From positions 4,431,001 through 4,495,000 of the forward strand of contig NC_019684.1 in assembly GCF_000316645.1 (NCBI RefSeq): a DNA stretch of 64,000 nucleotides. The letters are read 5' to 3'. The notes under the pieces were generated by a model that was not told the origin of the DNA, did no database searches, and worked only from the letters and a program-made list of their open reading frames with translations. This stretch comes from Nostoc sp. PCC 7524 (lineage in GTDB: Bacteria > Cyanobacteriota > Cyanobacteriia > Cyanobacteriales > Nostocaceae). The translations under genes were made by a program, and so were the position numbers. Position 1 is the stretch's first letter. Each line of letters opens with the position of its first letter. Shown here piece by piece: positions 8,801 through 17,235 of the stretch.

Positions 8801-11528
8801 TTTCTTCTACTGCTGTATCTAACAGTTCATCACCGATTTCTAAGCTACTGTCTTCAACTTCAATATTTTCTACTTCACTAATAGGAATAACCCATTCACC
8901 CATAGATATTGGTAATTGAGTGTCTACTGCCAGCAGATTATCAACTGAACTAAGCTCAGAAATTTCCTCAATATCTGCGAATTCATTATTAGTTTCCAGA
9001 GTAGGATCATTATTTAAAACTTCTGTAGTTTGCTCTGGCTGTAAATTGAGATCATTAGCTGTAGCGAATAAATCATTAACTAAATTATCTATGTTTTCTA
9101 GTAGTTGCTCGTTACTGTCATCGTCGCCACCATTGAATAAATCAAATGGTAATTCAGCAAATGATAGATGAGAATCTTCAGAAGCTGTTTCTGGAAGCTG
9201 ATTGGTAAATTCTGGAATAAAGTCTAAAGCTTCTGGTGATTGGGAAAAACCGTGTATTTCTGGTGGAGAAATTTCGCGATCGCTAATACTATGATTGATT
9301 CTAGATTCACTTACTGCTAACTCTGCAAATAAATCTTCTTCAGTCTCTTCTGATGGCGGCATTAAATCTAACTGCTGCTCTGGCTGAAGGAAAGTTGCAT
9401 CCAAATCTAGCAAATCTAAACTTTCTAACCCAGAATTAGCAGAATGTTGACTCTCATCAAAAATATCATCAGAGGCTGCACCAGCAAATAAACTTTCTTC
9501 TAACTCTTTGGCTAGATCATTCTCAACAACAGATGACAAATCGTTATTTGGTTCTACTAGATCGTTTTGATTCCAGAAGTTACCTAAATCATCTTCAGCA
9601 GCAAAAAATTCTAATACTGTTGTGGGTTTTTCATCAAATAAATCATTAATTTCTGACTCATCTATAGATACTGCTGTAGTTTCATCTACCTCAGCAAATA
9701 AATTATCTAAAGTCAAATCTTCAGATGAGTTTACCTGCTTGGATTCTGAGAGGTTACTCAGGTGAATTTCCTCCAAGCCATCTGTATTTAAATCGGTTTC
9801 TACAAATAAATCATCAAACCTATTAGATATTTGGGCAGATGCTTCAATATGAGAAGTGTGATCGGTATCTATTTGATTAATGGAATTTGTATGTGAGTGA
9901 CTTGCATCAACTTTCAGGTGCAAAAACTCTTCTAAATCATCATCAGAATAATTTTCATTATATTGTGAATCTTCCTGTAATAATTCATCAGAACTAGCGA
10001 TAGATTTTTGTATTTCTTTTTCTAAGAAGTTATCACCAAATAATAAGCTTAAATCTTCTGTTTTATTTTTGGTAATTTGTGGCTCATCAGTATCACCATC
10101 TACTGACAGAAAATCAGCTAAATCACTATCAAATTCTTGAATAACAGTTTCATGAATATCTACTCCTAATTCACTAGAGTCTGCACCTTCTAGAATTTCC
10201 TCTTGCTGCCAACTGTCATCTAGTTCTGGTGTTTCACCTTCAAACAAATCAGCCAGAGTATTTAACTCAGCTAATCCTACCTCTGGCCCACGTGCATCTA
10301 CTTTGGCACTATGAACAGATGTGTGTACTTCTTCTTCCAAGAAAATATGAGCAGCAATATCATTTTCAGATTGAGTGCTTTCTCTATTTTCTTGAGTATC
10401 TGGCTGCGAATCAATTTGTTCGGAAACTTCAGTGAGGCTAGTTACACTATCTGCTGGCAAATCAACAGTAGTATTAACATGAAAACCCTCAGTTGTGACT
10501 GAAGATGCTGCCTGAATTTTTTCAATAGAATTACTTGTTACTGGTGCAGTTAATGATTGCTTCACCGCATCTGGGACATCCCCCAGTAAATCTTGAGCTA
10601 CTTCTAACAAAGCAGTTTCTGGAAAACCCCAAAGTGCTTCTAATTGTTGGCTAATTGTGATCTCCGCTTCTCTACCATGCAGCACTAACTCTTGCGATTG
10701 TTTAATTTCAGTAATGACAATCTTAGCTAAGGTGAGATAGCTATTTTCAGAATTACCAATAGCGACAGATGCGGCTTTACACAAATTACACCAATTAGGT
10801 AAATTCCATGTTTTACCTAATTGCACTAATTGGTTACAACATTGCTGAAGATTTTGACGGGATGCTGGTGTTGCTTGTTGTTTAAATAATTGCAACATTT
10901 CCCGCAATGTTTGTAACACCTGGGTTTGAAATTCACCCCAATGATCGTTGGCTGTGGCGGTGACTGGCTGAGATGTAGTTGTTGGTGGTGTGTTTTCTGC
11001 GGCAGTCGGCACATCTTGGCGAAAGAAAATTTCTGTGAGTGTGCCAACAGTTTCTACCAATGCTGGTTGTATATAAGTCGCGCTGGTATCACCCGTTGCA
11101 CCACCTTGTTGCACCAGTAATTCTAAATGCTGATTCAGCCATTGAAAGACCGGCTCTGTCTCTGACATCAAAGTATTGGCAGTTTCTTCTGATAGACCAA
11201 ATGGCCCACTCAACTGCTCTAAAAGTGCCTTGAGGGTATCAGAAACACCAAGAAATAATGACTCTAATTTTTGATCAACTCGAATCGGATTTTCTTTGAG
11301 AACTTTAAAGCAATCTTCTAGACGGTGGGAGACGTGCTGAATGCTATTTAAACCCAGCATTGCCGCCCCTCCTTTGATGGAGTGAGCCGCCCGGAAAACT
11401 TCGTTGACCATTTCCGGGTCGTTCAAGGTACTTTCGAGATTTAGTAACCCCTGCTCAATAGTGTTGAGGTGGTCTCTAGCTTCTTCAATAAAGTAGCCTA
11501 AAATTCGCTGTTGTTGTTCCGGCAGCAT
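5874..11528 (-). CDS. hmpE: HmpE, giant CheA-type hybrid histidine kinase of the gliding-motility system
   Basis: The central kinase of the Hmp chemotaxis-like pathway that controls type IV pilus motility in hormogonia. At 1884 residues it is much longer than ordinary CheA. An HPt domain with phospho-acceptor His49 (AAHSIKGGA) is at the N-terminus. Then comes a very long acidic, Ser/Glu/Asp-rich linker (~330-1190) with a 43-residue repeat array (~885-1120). The dimerisation/kinase core begins near 1240 and carries DPLTHMLNNAIAHG (N box), GDDGAGID (G1) and GRGVGMDVV (G2). A CheW-like domain follows, then a C-terminal receiver with Asp1805 (FCDIEMP) and lysine in GYFTKPY. It is last in hmpA-B-C-D-E; 115 bp of heptanucleotide repeats separate it from hmpD. 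Assignment rests on domain order and neighbours, which match the hmp locus of Nostoc punctiforme. Confidence 0.9.
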   Translation of the reverse strand: MLPEQQQRILGYFIEEARDHLNTIEQGLLNLESTLNDPEMVNEVFRAAHSIKGGAAMLGLNSIQHVSHRLEDCFKVLKENPIRVDQKLESLFLGVSDTLKALLEQLSGPFGLSEETANTLMSETEPVFQWLNQHLELLVQQGGATGDTSATYIQPALVETVGTLTEIFFRQDVPTAAENTPPTTTSQPVTATANDHWGEFQTQVLQTLREMLQLFKQQATPASRQNLQQCCNQLVQLGKTWNLPNWCNLCKAASVAIGNSENSYLTLAKIVITEIKQSQELVLHGREAEITISQQLEALWGFPETALLEVAQDLLGDVPDAVKQSLTAPVTSNSIEKIQAASSVTTEGFHVNTTVDLPADSVTSLTEVSEQIDSQPDTQENRESTQSENDIAAHIFLEEEVHTSVHSAKVDARGPEVGLAELNTLADLFEGETPELDDSWQQEEILEGADSSELGVDIHETVIQEFDSDLADFLSVDGDTDEPQITKNKTEDLSLLFGDNFLEKEIQKSIASSDELLQEDSQYNENYSDDDLEEFLHLKVDASHSHTNSINQIDTDHTSHIEASAQISNRFDDLFVETDLNTDGLEEIHLSNLSESKQVNSSEDLTLDNLFAEVDETTAVSIDESEINDLFDEKPTTVLEFFAAEDDLGNFWNQNDLVEPNNDLSSVVENDLAKELEESLFAGAASDDIFDESQHSANSGLESLDLLDLDATFLQPEQQLDLMPPSEETEEDLFAELAVSESRINHSISDREISPPEIHGFSQSPEALDFIPEFTNQLPETASEDSHLSFAELPFDLFNGGDDDSNEQLLENIDNLVNDLFATANDLNLQPEQTTEVLNNDPTLETNNEFADIEEISELSSVDNLLAVDTQLPISMGEWVIPISEVENIEVEDSSLEIGDELLDTAVEEKSEIGLDESFLEISGVSSELTDIEVEDSSLEIGDELLDTAVEEKSEIGLDENFLEISGVSSELTDIGVEDSSLEIGDELLDTAVEEKSEIGLDESFLEISGVGGELTAIGVEDSSLEIADELLDTAVEETVELDLDESFLEISGVGGELTAIGVEDSSLEIADELLDTAVEKTVELDLDESFLEISGVSSELTDTEVEDSSLEIADEPEPTSETPNLDEFADLEALLEEEPSLSSNVNSTPEDDFASLEALLGEDNAQTTTNEQPAEIQPVVRQYIPATTNSNIALPVIEDEFSDLEKLLAEADQSISQSTPVKPSVGRSPRTSTRRQARFEETMKVPVKQLDDMSNLVGELVVNRNTLEQDHERLRQSLDNLLIQVQQLSDVGARMQELYERSLLEASLLASRKTKEIPVPMSDSNLDRGFSELEMDRFTPFHTLSQEMIELIVRVRESASDIDFVTEETERVARQFRQVTTQLQEGLTRARMVPFSQTIDRLRRGVRDNAIKYGKQVELVIEGGDTLIDKMILDHLTDPLTHMLNNAIAHGIETPDIREAAGKPPVGIITIRAFHQGNQTVISVGDDGAGIDTERIKTKAVNLGMMTPEQAKTISRLEIYDLLFHAGFSTKDEADEISGRGVGMDVVRSEISEIRGTVNTDSTLGKGTTFTIRLPLTLSICKALCCVSDKARIAFPMDGVEDTLDIPSKNVQNSADGQSFISWRDTVLPFRPLKELLTFNRQLSRGSVYGGNRDDDMISVVVVRSGNTLLGLQIDQVLSEQEIVIKQFEGPAPKPIGVAGATVLGDGRIMPIADVLELIDIFQGRMSKHTGSSPWQQSAPPSVPETPAEKIDPTVLIVDDSITVRELLSLTFNKAGYRVEQARDGQEAWDKLRSGLPCDIVFCDIEMPRCDGLELLSRIQKDSNLNHLPIAMLTSRGADKHRQMAIQLGASGYFTKPYLEEALLEAAVRMLKGEKLVNSGSNG
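8181..8868 (-). repeat. Six-copy 129-bp in-frame tandem repeat in hmpE
   Basis: The segment beginning TTCATCA(G/C)CGATTTCTAAG recurs at 8181, 8310, 8439, 8568, 8697 and 8826, an exact 129-bp period; the last copy is partial. Each unit encodes 43 acidic residues containing VEDSSLEI, ELLDTAVE and FLEISGV. Neighbouring copies differ at few positions, and two sub-types alternate (KSEIGLDE versus TVELDLDE), so the array looks recently expanded by duplication. The exact period keeps the frame open. Confidence 0.95.
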
Positions 11529-11536
11529 AGTTTTTT

Positions 11537-11602
11537 AGTCAATAGTCATTATTTATTAGTCATTAGTCATTAGTCATTAGCTGTTAGTTGTGAGTCATCA
11601 GT
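11537..11602. repeat. STRR-type heptanucleotide repeat between hmpD and hmpE
   Basis: Tandem, partly degenerate copies of AGTCATT/TTAGTCA fill the short gap between the hmpD stop and the hmpE start. Such short tandem heptamers are characteristic of heterocyst-forming cyanobacteria. Here the tract lies inside a transcription unit, so it would be transcribed and could modulate downstream expression; that effect is inferred. Confidence 0.85.
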
Positions 11603-11643
11603 TTACGTAAACTTTCGACTTTGGACTTTGGACTATTGACTAA

Positions 11644-14541
11644 TTACTTTGTTTCCATAGTTTCCACCCGGAAACGTTCTACGGAAGCAATTAAGTCGCG
11701 GGATACACCTACTAAGTTTTGCAGTGCGCCTGACACTCTTTGTGCTTCTTGGGATGTTTCTTGGGCTGTAAGTTCTACGGATTGCATTACCTGAGCAACA
11801 GCGCGGGAGGTTTCCGTCTGTTCTACGGTATCGCTAGTAATTGAGCGCACCAAACTATCAATCCGATTGGCGACTTGAATAATATTTTCAAGCGATCGCT
11901 TGGCTTCTTCTGCTAGTTTTGTGCCTTGAATTACCTGTTGTGTACCTTCTTCCATTGCGGTCATTACGGAGCCGGTTTCGCTTTGGATTTGCATGACGAT
12001 TTGTTCAATTTCTTTGAGGGATTTAGCTGATTTATCCGCTAACTGGCGGACTTCGTCGGCTACGATGGCAAATCCACGTCCAGCTTCTCCTGCCCGTGCC
12101 GCCTCAATACTGGCGTTGAGTGCTAGTAAGTTGGTGCGGGAGGCAATCTGAGAAATTAACGCCACAATCTTAGAAATTTCTTGTGATGATTCCGCTAGTC
12201 GTTTTACCTTGCGGGTAGTTTCTGCTACGGTTTCCCGAATTTCCAAAATCCCCGCCACGGTGTTTTCTACAGCTTCACCACCTTTGAGAGCGATCGCGCT
12301 AGCATCACGAGCTACAGCCTCTGCTTCCCGTGCTGCTTCTGCCACCCGTTGAATTGAGTCAGTCATCACCTGTACAGAATTTAAGGTGACTGCTAACTCT
12401 TCGGCTTGGCGCAAAGCATCGCTAGATAAGGCTGTAGCAAATGTTTCCGAATTAGTTGCACCTTTGGTTACTTCTTTGGCTGCGACTTTTACCTGTTGTA
12501 CAATGTCCCGCAGGTTTTGAATTGTTAAGTTAAAGGCATCAGCCACTGCCCCCAATACGTCGGCTGTGACTTCCGCTTGTACTGTCAAATCACCTCTAGC
12601 TGCACCTTCTACATCATCCAGGAGGCGGATTACTTGGCGTTGGAGGTTTTCTTTGGCTTCCTCTTGTTCATCTGCCTTGCGTTGGGCTTCAAAGGTGGTA
12701 GTCAAAATTACCCGTGCCATGTCATTAAAGCTAGCTGCTAGTTGCCCGAATTCATCTTCGGAATAGACTGTAGCTTGTACATTCAGATTGCCTTGGCGGA
12801 CGGCATCAAATTGCGCTTGCAGATCCTTGGTAGTGCGTCTTACTTGTTTGAGAGTGACATTACCCATAAAGGCAGCTGTAGCAAACCCTGTAATTCCAGC
12901 TGCCAGTGACATTGTCCAACCCGTGTTTCGCACTGTTTCCCGTTGTTCGGGAGGAGAAAAGTTGGTGGCAGCAAAACTAACTGTTGCTACTACCAAAGCG
13001 GAGAATACACCAACAGCACCCGCAACTAACCAAGGTTTGGTATCTAGAGTAGCGTTTTCTAATGGTGCTAACCAGCCTTGCTCAATGTTGACTTGAGGTT
13101 CTACCTTAGCGACATCCGTTTGGGTAAAGACGGGTACTGATTCTTGAGAACCAGTGATGGTGAATAGTTCCTCATCGCGATCGCTACTTGCACCACTAGG
13201 CACATCTGCGGCCTTACTTTGGGGAATACTACCAATTTCCGGAGAGCTGGAAAGCATGACATCACTGAAGCTAGAATCAGCTTCTGCCAAATCAAACCCT
13301 GGAATATTGCCTAAATCATCAAATTCATCAAAATCATCTAAAAACTCGATATTACTTTGAGCATTGTCTTTGTGGAGAATACTGCTGGTTTCTTCATCTG
13401 CTGCCACACTCTCTGAACCAAAAGCTGACTCAAAGGCTTCAAAGTCAAAACTTTCATCAACATCAAAGCTATGTGTCTCCTGTTGAGCAATCTCTGGATA
13501 TGGCTGTTCTTTTCTAGCCATATTGCCGTTAAAAGCTGAAGGAGTTTCTGATAATTGCTCTTGCTCGGCTATTTCTTGTAACCAGTTATTGGCTTTCGAC
13601 TGAGCAAAATTATCTGAGATGCTATCTAGAGAATTATCGGATGGCATGGGATCATTGCTCAGTTCTGCTGTTCCTATCACCAAATTCTCATCTGTTTGAC
13701 TCTGGCTACTTGATGCCAACTCGAAATTGCTAGGTGGTTCTTTCTCTGTTGCTTGCAGAAATTCTGCCGCAGTATATTCACCATTCAGATTAGTGGATGG
13801 TTCAAATTCTGCAAATGGTGAATCAAGACTATTGTGATCATCACTTGAAAAATTTGTCCCACTGTCTAAAAAGTTAGTCTCCACTTCTGAGTGTGCAGAA
13901 CTATTTTCTGAGGAATCTTCTTGCCAGAAAGCAGGTAAATCCAACTCTCCAGATAAATCTAGAGAACTGGGCTGATCATTTAAGGCAAAGGGATCATCAC
14001 TTAAAACTGGTATAGATGCTGATGTTTGATTCACAGCCATGCTATCTGTTGAAACAGCAAAGGGATTGTCCACAGACAAATCACCAGTATCTAATGATGG
14101 TGTTGATTCTTCTAAGCCATTTAAATCAGAACTGTTAATATCAAAGTTTTCTATTGCTCCTAAATCTTCTAGTTCTGATGCTTGAGCTTCTAGAAAATCA
14201 TCCGTGTCCGTGAAATTAATTGGCTCATGATGCTCAAGATTATCTGTTACTTCTGTTTCTGTTTGTTGATAGTGGCTAATATTTTCTAGACCATTGTGAG
14301 CAAAACCAATAATTTCCAGGTCATCGCTCAATTCCAAAACTTTTTGATATTCTACTTCTGCTATATCGTATTGCTGCAAAACATAGTAGATGTGACCCCG
14401 CAATAAATGACAGTTAGGGTCATCTGGAACATTCTGCACCACCTGATCGACTAAAGTAGCGGCAACTTCATATTTTTGTTGCGCGTAGGCTGTACAAGCC
14501 TGTTTATATGTTTCGAGGTAATCTTCTATACTTGCTGCCAT
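11644..14541 (-). CDS. hmpD: HmpD, methyl-accepting chemotaxis-type transducer with TPR-like N-terminus
   Basis: The signal transducer that would array with HmpC (CheW) and HmpE (CheA). Residues ~1-90 look like TPR helices ([20 protein letters not shown]). An acidic linker of ~400 residues follows. Two hydrophobic spans lie near 504-528 and 540-565 with only a short loop between them, so there is no periplasmic ligand domain. HAMP segments follow, then a long cytoplasmic coiled coil whose signalling tip contains [20 protein letters not shown]. The ATG at 14541 ([10 protein letters not shown]) is preferred because GGGAGGAA sits just before it; a frame extension to 14577 would overlap hmpC. It lies 16 bp after hmpC. 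Its domain content equals PilJ-type cyanobacterial MCPs. Confidence 0.9.
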   Translation of the reverse strand: MAASIEDYLETYKQACTAYAQQKYEVAATLVDQVVQNVPDDPNCHLLRGHIYYVLQQYDIAEVEYQKVLELSDDLEIIGFAHNGLENISHYQQTETEVTDNLEHHEPINFTDTDDFLEAQASELEDLGAIENFDINSSDLNGLEESTPSLDTGDLSVDNPFAVSTDSMAVNQTSASIPVLSDDPFALNDQPSSLDLSGELDLPAFWQEDSSENSSAHSEVETNFLDSGTNFSSDDHNSLDSPFAEFEPSTNLNGEYTAAEFLQATEKEPPSNFELASSSQSQTDENLVIGTAELSNDPMPSDNSLDSISDNFAQSKANNWLQEIAEQEQLSETPSAFNGNMARKEQPYPEIAQQETHSFDVDESFDFEAFESAFGSESVAADEETSSILHKDNAQSNIEFLDDFDEFDDLGNIPGFDLAEADSSFSDVMLSSSPEIGSIPQSKAADVPSGASSDRDEELFTITGSQESVPVFTQTDVAKVEPQVNIEQGWLAPLENATLDTKPWLVAGAVGVFSALVVATVSFAATNFSPPEQRETVRNTGWTMSLAAGITGFATAAFMGNVTLKQVRRTTKDLQAQFDAVRQGNLNVQATVYSEDEFGQLAASFNDMARVILTTTFEAQRKADEQEEAKENLQRQVIRLLDDVEGAARGDLTVQAEVTADVLGAVADAFNLTIQNLRDIVQQVKVAAKEVTKGATNSETFATALSSDALRQAEELAVTLNSVQVMTDSIQRVAEAAREAEAVARDASAIALKGGEAVENTVAGILEIRETVAETTRKVKRLAESSQEISKIVALISQIASRTNLLALNASIEAARAGEAGRGFAIVADEVRQLADKSAKSLKEIEQIVMQIQSETGSVMTAMEEGTQQVIQGTKLAEEAKRSLENIIQVANRIDSLVRSITSDTVEQTETSRAVAQVMQSVELTAQETSQEAQRVSGALQNLVGVSRDLIASVERFRVETMETK

Positions 14542-14557
14542 TTCCTCCCTCCCAATA

Positions 14558-15088
14558 TCATCCTGCCCACCGCGCACTCCGTAAAATTGCTATTTGGTCG
14601 AGTAGTCTTAGACATTGATGATTTTTAGTTTCTAATAACCACTCTCCACGCAAAAAAGGAGTCATCGTATCCGGTATGTTCGTCGGTGGCATGAGATTTT
14701 GTACATCTAGCCAATCCATACCGCCTACCGCTTCTACAGCCAAGCCAACTATTGTGTCTTGCTCTTGTACAGCAATCACCGGAATCTCTGCTCGGTCTGT
14801 GTTTAATGGAGTTGCTTCCCCTAGAAATTGACCCAAATCAGCTACCCAAATTACTCGACCTCGTAGATTTAGAGTACCCAAAAGTAAGGGAGAAGCATTA
14901 GGAATCGGAGTGATTCTGTCTGGACTAAGTTCCATCACCTCTCTGATACCAGTTGCGGGTAGTGCAAACTCCTGATGCGAAGGAATGTAAAACCGCAAAT
15001 GTAACTCACCTTCAGGACTTTCTACTTGTAATTCAGGACGAAAGTGGTCTTGACCACTGCCACTTAAAAAGTCCGGTTTGCTAACCAT
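14558..15088 (-). CDS. hmpC: HmpC, CheW-type coupling protein
   Basis: A 176-residue CheW-domain protein that couples the MCP HmpD to the kinase HmpE in the cytoplasm. The CheW fold is recognisable from [15 protein letters not shown] near residue 40, the [13 protein letters not shown] strand-turn-strand, and the C-terminal [10 protein letters not shown] motif. It sits 13 bp after hmpB and 16 bp before hmpD, which implies cotranscription and probably translational coupling. Length is normal for the family. The name is taken from its place in the hmpA-E order. Confidence 0.88.
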   Translation of the reverse strand: MVSKPDFLSGSGQDHFRPELQVESPEGELHLRFYIPSHQEFALPATGIREVMELSPDRITPIPNASPLLLGTLNLRGRVIWVADLGQFLGEATPLNTDRAEIPVIAVQEQDTIVGLAVEAVGGMDWLDVQNLMPPTNIPDTMTPFLRGEWLLETKNHQCLRLLDQIAILRSARWAG

Positions 15089-15101
15089 GATGTTTTCATC
15101 C

Positions 15102-15467
15102 TTATCCTCGCAGCAGTTGTTTGACTGTTCCTACCAACTCAGTTGGTTGAAACGGTTTAGCTATATACGCGTCCGCTCCCTGTTTCATGCCCCAGTAGCG
15201 GTCAAATTCTTCACCTTTAGAAGAACACATCACCACAGGTACATTTTGAGTTTTGGGATCAGACTTTAACCGACGGCAAACTTCGTAGCCATTCATTCGG
15301 GGCATGACAATATCTAAAACCACCAGATCAGGAGGTTCGGTTTGAATTGCCTCCAATGCTTCTAATCCGTCAGTGGCATGGGTGACTGTTAAACCACTGG
15401 CTTTCAGGAGGTCTGTAATCATCTCCCTCTGTGCAAGACTGTCTTCCACAATCAGAACTGTACTCAT
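15102..15467 (-). CDS. hmpB: HmpB, CheY-like single-domain response regulator
   Basis: A 121-residue stand-alone receiver. All the key residues are present: the acidic pocket after VLIVEDS, phospho-acceptor Asp in VVLDIVMPRMNG (residue ~52), Ser/Thr in VVMCSSKG and Lys in AYIAKPF. It has no output domain, so like CheY/PilH it should act by binding a partner after phosphotransfer from HmpE. It lies 13 bp upstream of hmpC, and its ATG overlaps the end of a small open frame at 15464-15676 by four bases. Confidence 0.9.
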   Translation of the reverse strand: MSTVLIVEDSLAQREMITDLLKASGLTVTHATDGLEALEAIQTEPPDLVVLDIVMPRMNGYEVCRRLKSDPKTQNVPVVMCSSKGEEFDRYWGMKQGADAYIAKPFQPTELVGTVKQLLRG

Positions 15468-15676
15468 AAATAGCTATCTACCTCCTGATGTAGACGTTCC
15501 TGTTTGGAACATTCCCTGATCTCCCCGTAAATAATTAGTGTATAAATTAAATCTAAAATTTCACGAAGTTTACTGGATAATAACTTTGTCTGAGAATTGG
15601 TTGATTCTGTGATAACATTTTTTACCCCATCTTCTATGGGATCAACAAGTGTTGTATCAGGTTTATTTCGCCACAC
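15464..15676 (-). CDS. Possible small ORF between hmpA and hmpB
   Basis: A 70-codon frame fills the 213-bp gap between hmpA and hmpB almost exactly. Its GTG start is four bases after the hmpA stop, and its stop overlaps the hmpB ATG in an ATGA arrangement typical of coupled genes. The product is charged, with no membrane span, signal or known domain. There is no clear Shine-Dalgarno sequence before the GTG. It may be a real small protein, or merely a leader that couples translation of hmpB to hmpA, or chance. Confidence 0.3.
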   Translation of the reverse strand: MWRNKPDTTLVDPIEDGVKNVITESTNSQTKLLSSKLREILDLIYTLIIYGEIRECSKQERLHQEVDSYL

Positions 15677-15680
15677 AAGA

Positions 15681-16835
15681 TCAAATATTGATGTATTTCT
15701 TAACTAGCATCAGTAATTCAGCTTCACTAAAAGGTTTTGTTAACAAATCTGTTGCCCCGAACATCTTAGCCCTAACTCGATCTATAAATTTATCTTTACT
15801 GGTCAGCATTATCATCGGTATATGCCGAAATGCTGGCAATTGTCGTAGCACGGCACAAATTTGATTACCGTCTAATTCCGGCATGGTCATGTTGCATAAA
15901 ATTAGATGGGGCTGGAATTGAAAAATTAGACTCAGTGCTTCTAGGGAATTGGTGAGGGAAATTGTTTCATAGCCTTGTGGCTGCAAAATAGACTCTACAG
16001 TTTCACAAATAGCCTTTGTATCGTCAATACATAGTATTTTCACCTGCTGCTGATCCGTTAGGTTTGCGATGTGAGGATTGGTTGTTTCTGGATAGATGAG
16101 CTTGAACCAACCCTGCTGTACGTAGGGATATATTGTTTTAGCGACTGTTAAAATGTCTCGGTCGAGATAACGACTAAGTTGACGCAAAGTGGTTTTACCA
16201 TCGGCCCAGTGCTTAAGTTTATTGACGGTTGTCACTGGCAGTGAAGAGTATAGATGAGCTGTGTCAGCTAGGATGGGTAGTTGTTCTGGAGATTGGATGT
16301 ATGGAGATAGCTGCTTCCACTCCTGTAATTGTTGGGTAATTTTGGAAATTAAAGGAGAAATTTCCCAAGTAGTTAACTGCGGTGCTAGTGCTATATCTTG
16401 ATGGAAAATAAAACTACCTCGGTTTAAACTCAGCAAATCAAAAAGCGTCTCACAAACCAAACGATAAATGAGATCAGCAGCTTTATTGGGATTGATAATA
16501 TTCTTCTCTAAAAGCATCCAAAGATAGCCATATTCTGAAGAATTTAGTTCACCTAAACGATCCATTTCCTGTTGATCCAAAGATATTTCCTCACGATACT
16601 GACGTAAGTAATCGTCAATGCGTGACAAATTATTATTCCCTTCTTGGCAATAAATAATTTGACCATTGAGAAAAAAGATTAACCACCCTGAGAGGTTGCA
16701 TTCCCCAGTATTTTCTCTAGCTCCTTGCTGGTAACTGTAAAAATCGCTTTCTATGAAAAGTTGCCCAGTTCGCTGCCCTAATTCAATTAATTGCAGGATA
16801 CTGCGAAGGTCAATTTCTTGTAAATTTCCCTGCAT
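15681..16835 (-). CDS. hmpA: HmpA, PatA-like protein: PATAN domain plus degenerate receiver
   Basis: First gene of the motility operon, 384 residues. The N-terminal ~110 residues (LRSILQLIELGQRTGQLFI) match the PATAN/DUF4388 fold known from PatA and pilus regulators. A middle helical region follows, then a C-terminal receiver from ~265. The receiver keeps the acidic pair (CIDDT), Thr/Ser (MLTSKD) and Lys (LLTKPF), but the phospho-acceptor position is Asn315 (LILCNMTMPELDG, codon AAC) instead of Asp. It therefore should not accept phosphate in the ordinary way. In N. punctiforme, HmpA belongs to the set that controls hormogonium motility and polysaccharide. The divergent neighbour hmpF shares the 400-bp upstream region. 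Confidence 0.88.
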   Translation of the reverse strand: MQGNLQEIDLRSILQLIELGQRTGQLFIESDFYSYQQGARENTGECNLSGWLIFFLNGQIIYCQEGNNNLSRIDDYLRQYREEISLDQQEMDRLGELNSSEYGYLWMLLEKNIINPNKAADLIYRLVCETLFDLLSLNRGSFIFHQDIALAPQLTTWEISPLISKITQQLQEWKQLSPYIQSPEQLPILADTAHLYSSLPVTTVNKLKHWADGKTTLRQLSRYLDRDILTVAKTIYPYVQQGWFKLIYPETTNPHIANLTDQQQVKILCIDDTKAICETVESILQPQGYETISLTNSLEALSLIFQFQPHLILCNMTMPELDGNQICAVLRQLPAFRHIPMIMLTSKDKFIDRVRAKMFGATDLLTKPFSEAELLMLVKKYINI

Positions 16836-17235
16836 TTAGTTTTGAGTAGCTCCTTTTGATGCCCTTGTCATGATAAAAATTTGGCACATTGCTTTTCCCA
16901 TGTTTATATTAGGTACGCAAGGTATGGAGTATTAAAAATATATTTTCTTTACAATTAGTTTTAAACAGGAAATATATTCCGCGACAAACCGTAAATTTTC
17001 TTAATAGTCTTTGACAAAGTTAGTGATAACACGGAAGTCATCATCACTGTCATCAGTACAAAATATAAAGACGCGACAAAATCGCTGCTTATAAATATCA
17101 AGACGCACAATGTAGCGTCTATAAATAGTTTTGTTTGTCTTGGTTGCCGCAATTTTAGGTAAATCAGACAAGTTAGCAGAATTATATAGGTATATTTTCA
17201 AACATGGTCATTAAGTACACAAGAGGACTAGCGGT
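16836..17235. promoter_or_regulatory. Divergent promoter region between hmpA and hmpF
   Basis: This 400-bp AT-rich region lies between the start codons of hmpA (leftward) and hmpF (rightward) and must carry both promoters. Small overlapping frames on the minus strand (16961-17201) look spurious. hmpF has a Shine-Dalgarno-like AAGAGGA 9 bp before its GTG. In related strains hormogonium sigma factors drive these genes; I could not identify a specific sigma motif with confidence. Confidence 0.6.

Noticed and set aside
8181..8868. Regular repeats considered as a CRISPR array
   Set aside because: Period is 129 bp with no unique spacers, and the units lie in a long open reading frame. I saw no CRISPR array or cas gene anywhere in the window.
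8035..8919. 294-codon plus-strand frame rich in Ser, Lys and Pro
   Set aside because: It is antisense to the 129-bp repeats of hmpE. The repetition and an in-frame period keep both strands open, and the Ser-rich product is just the complement of the acidic repeat.
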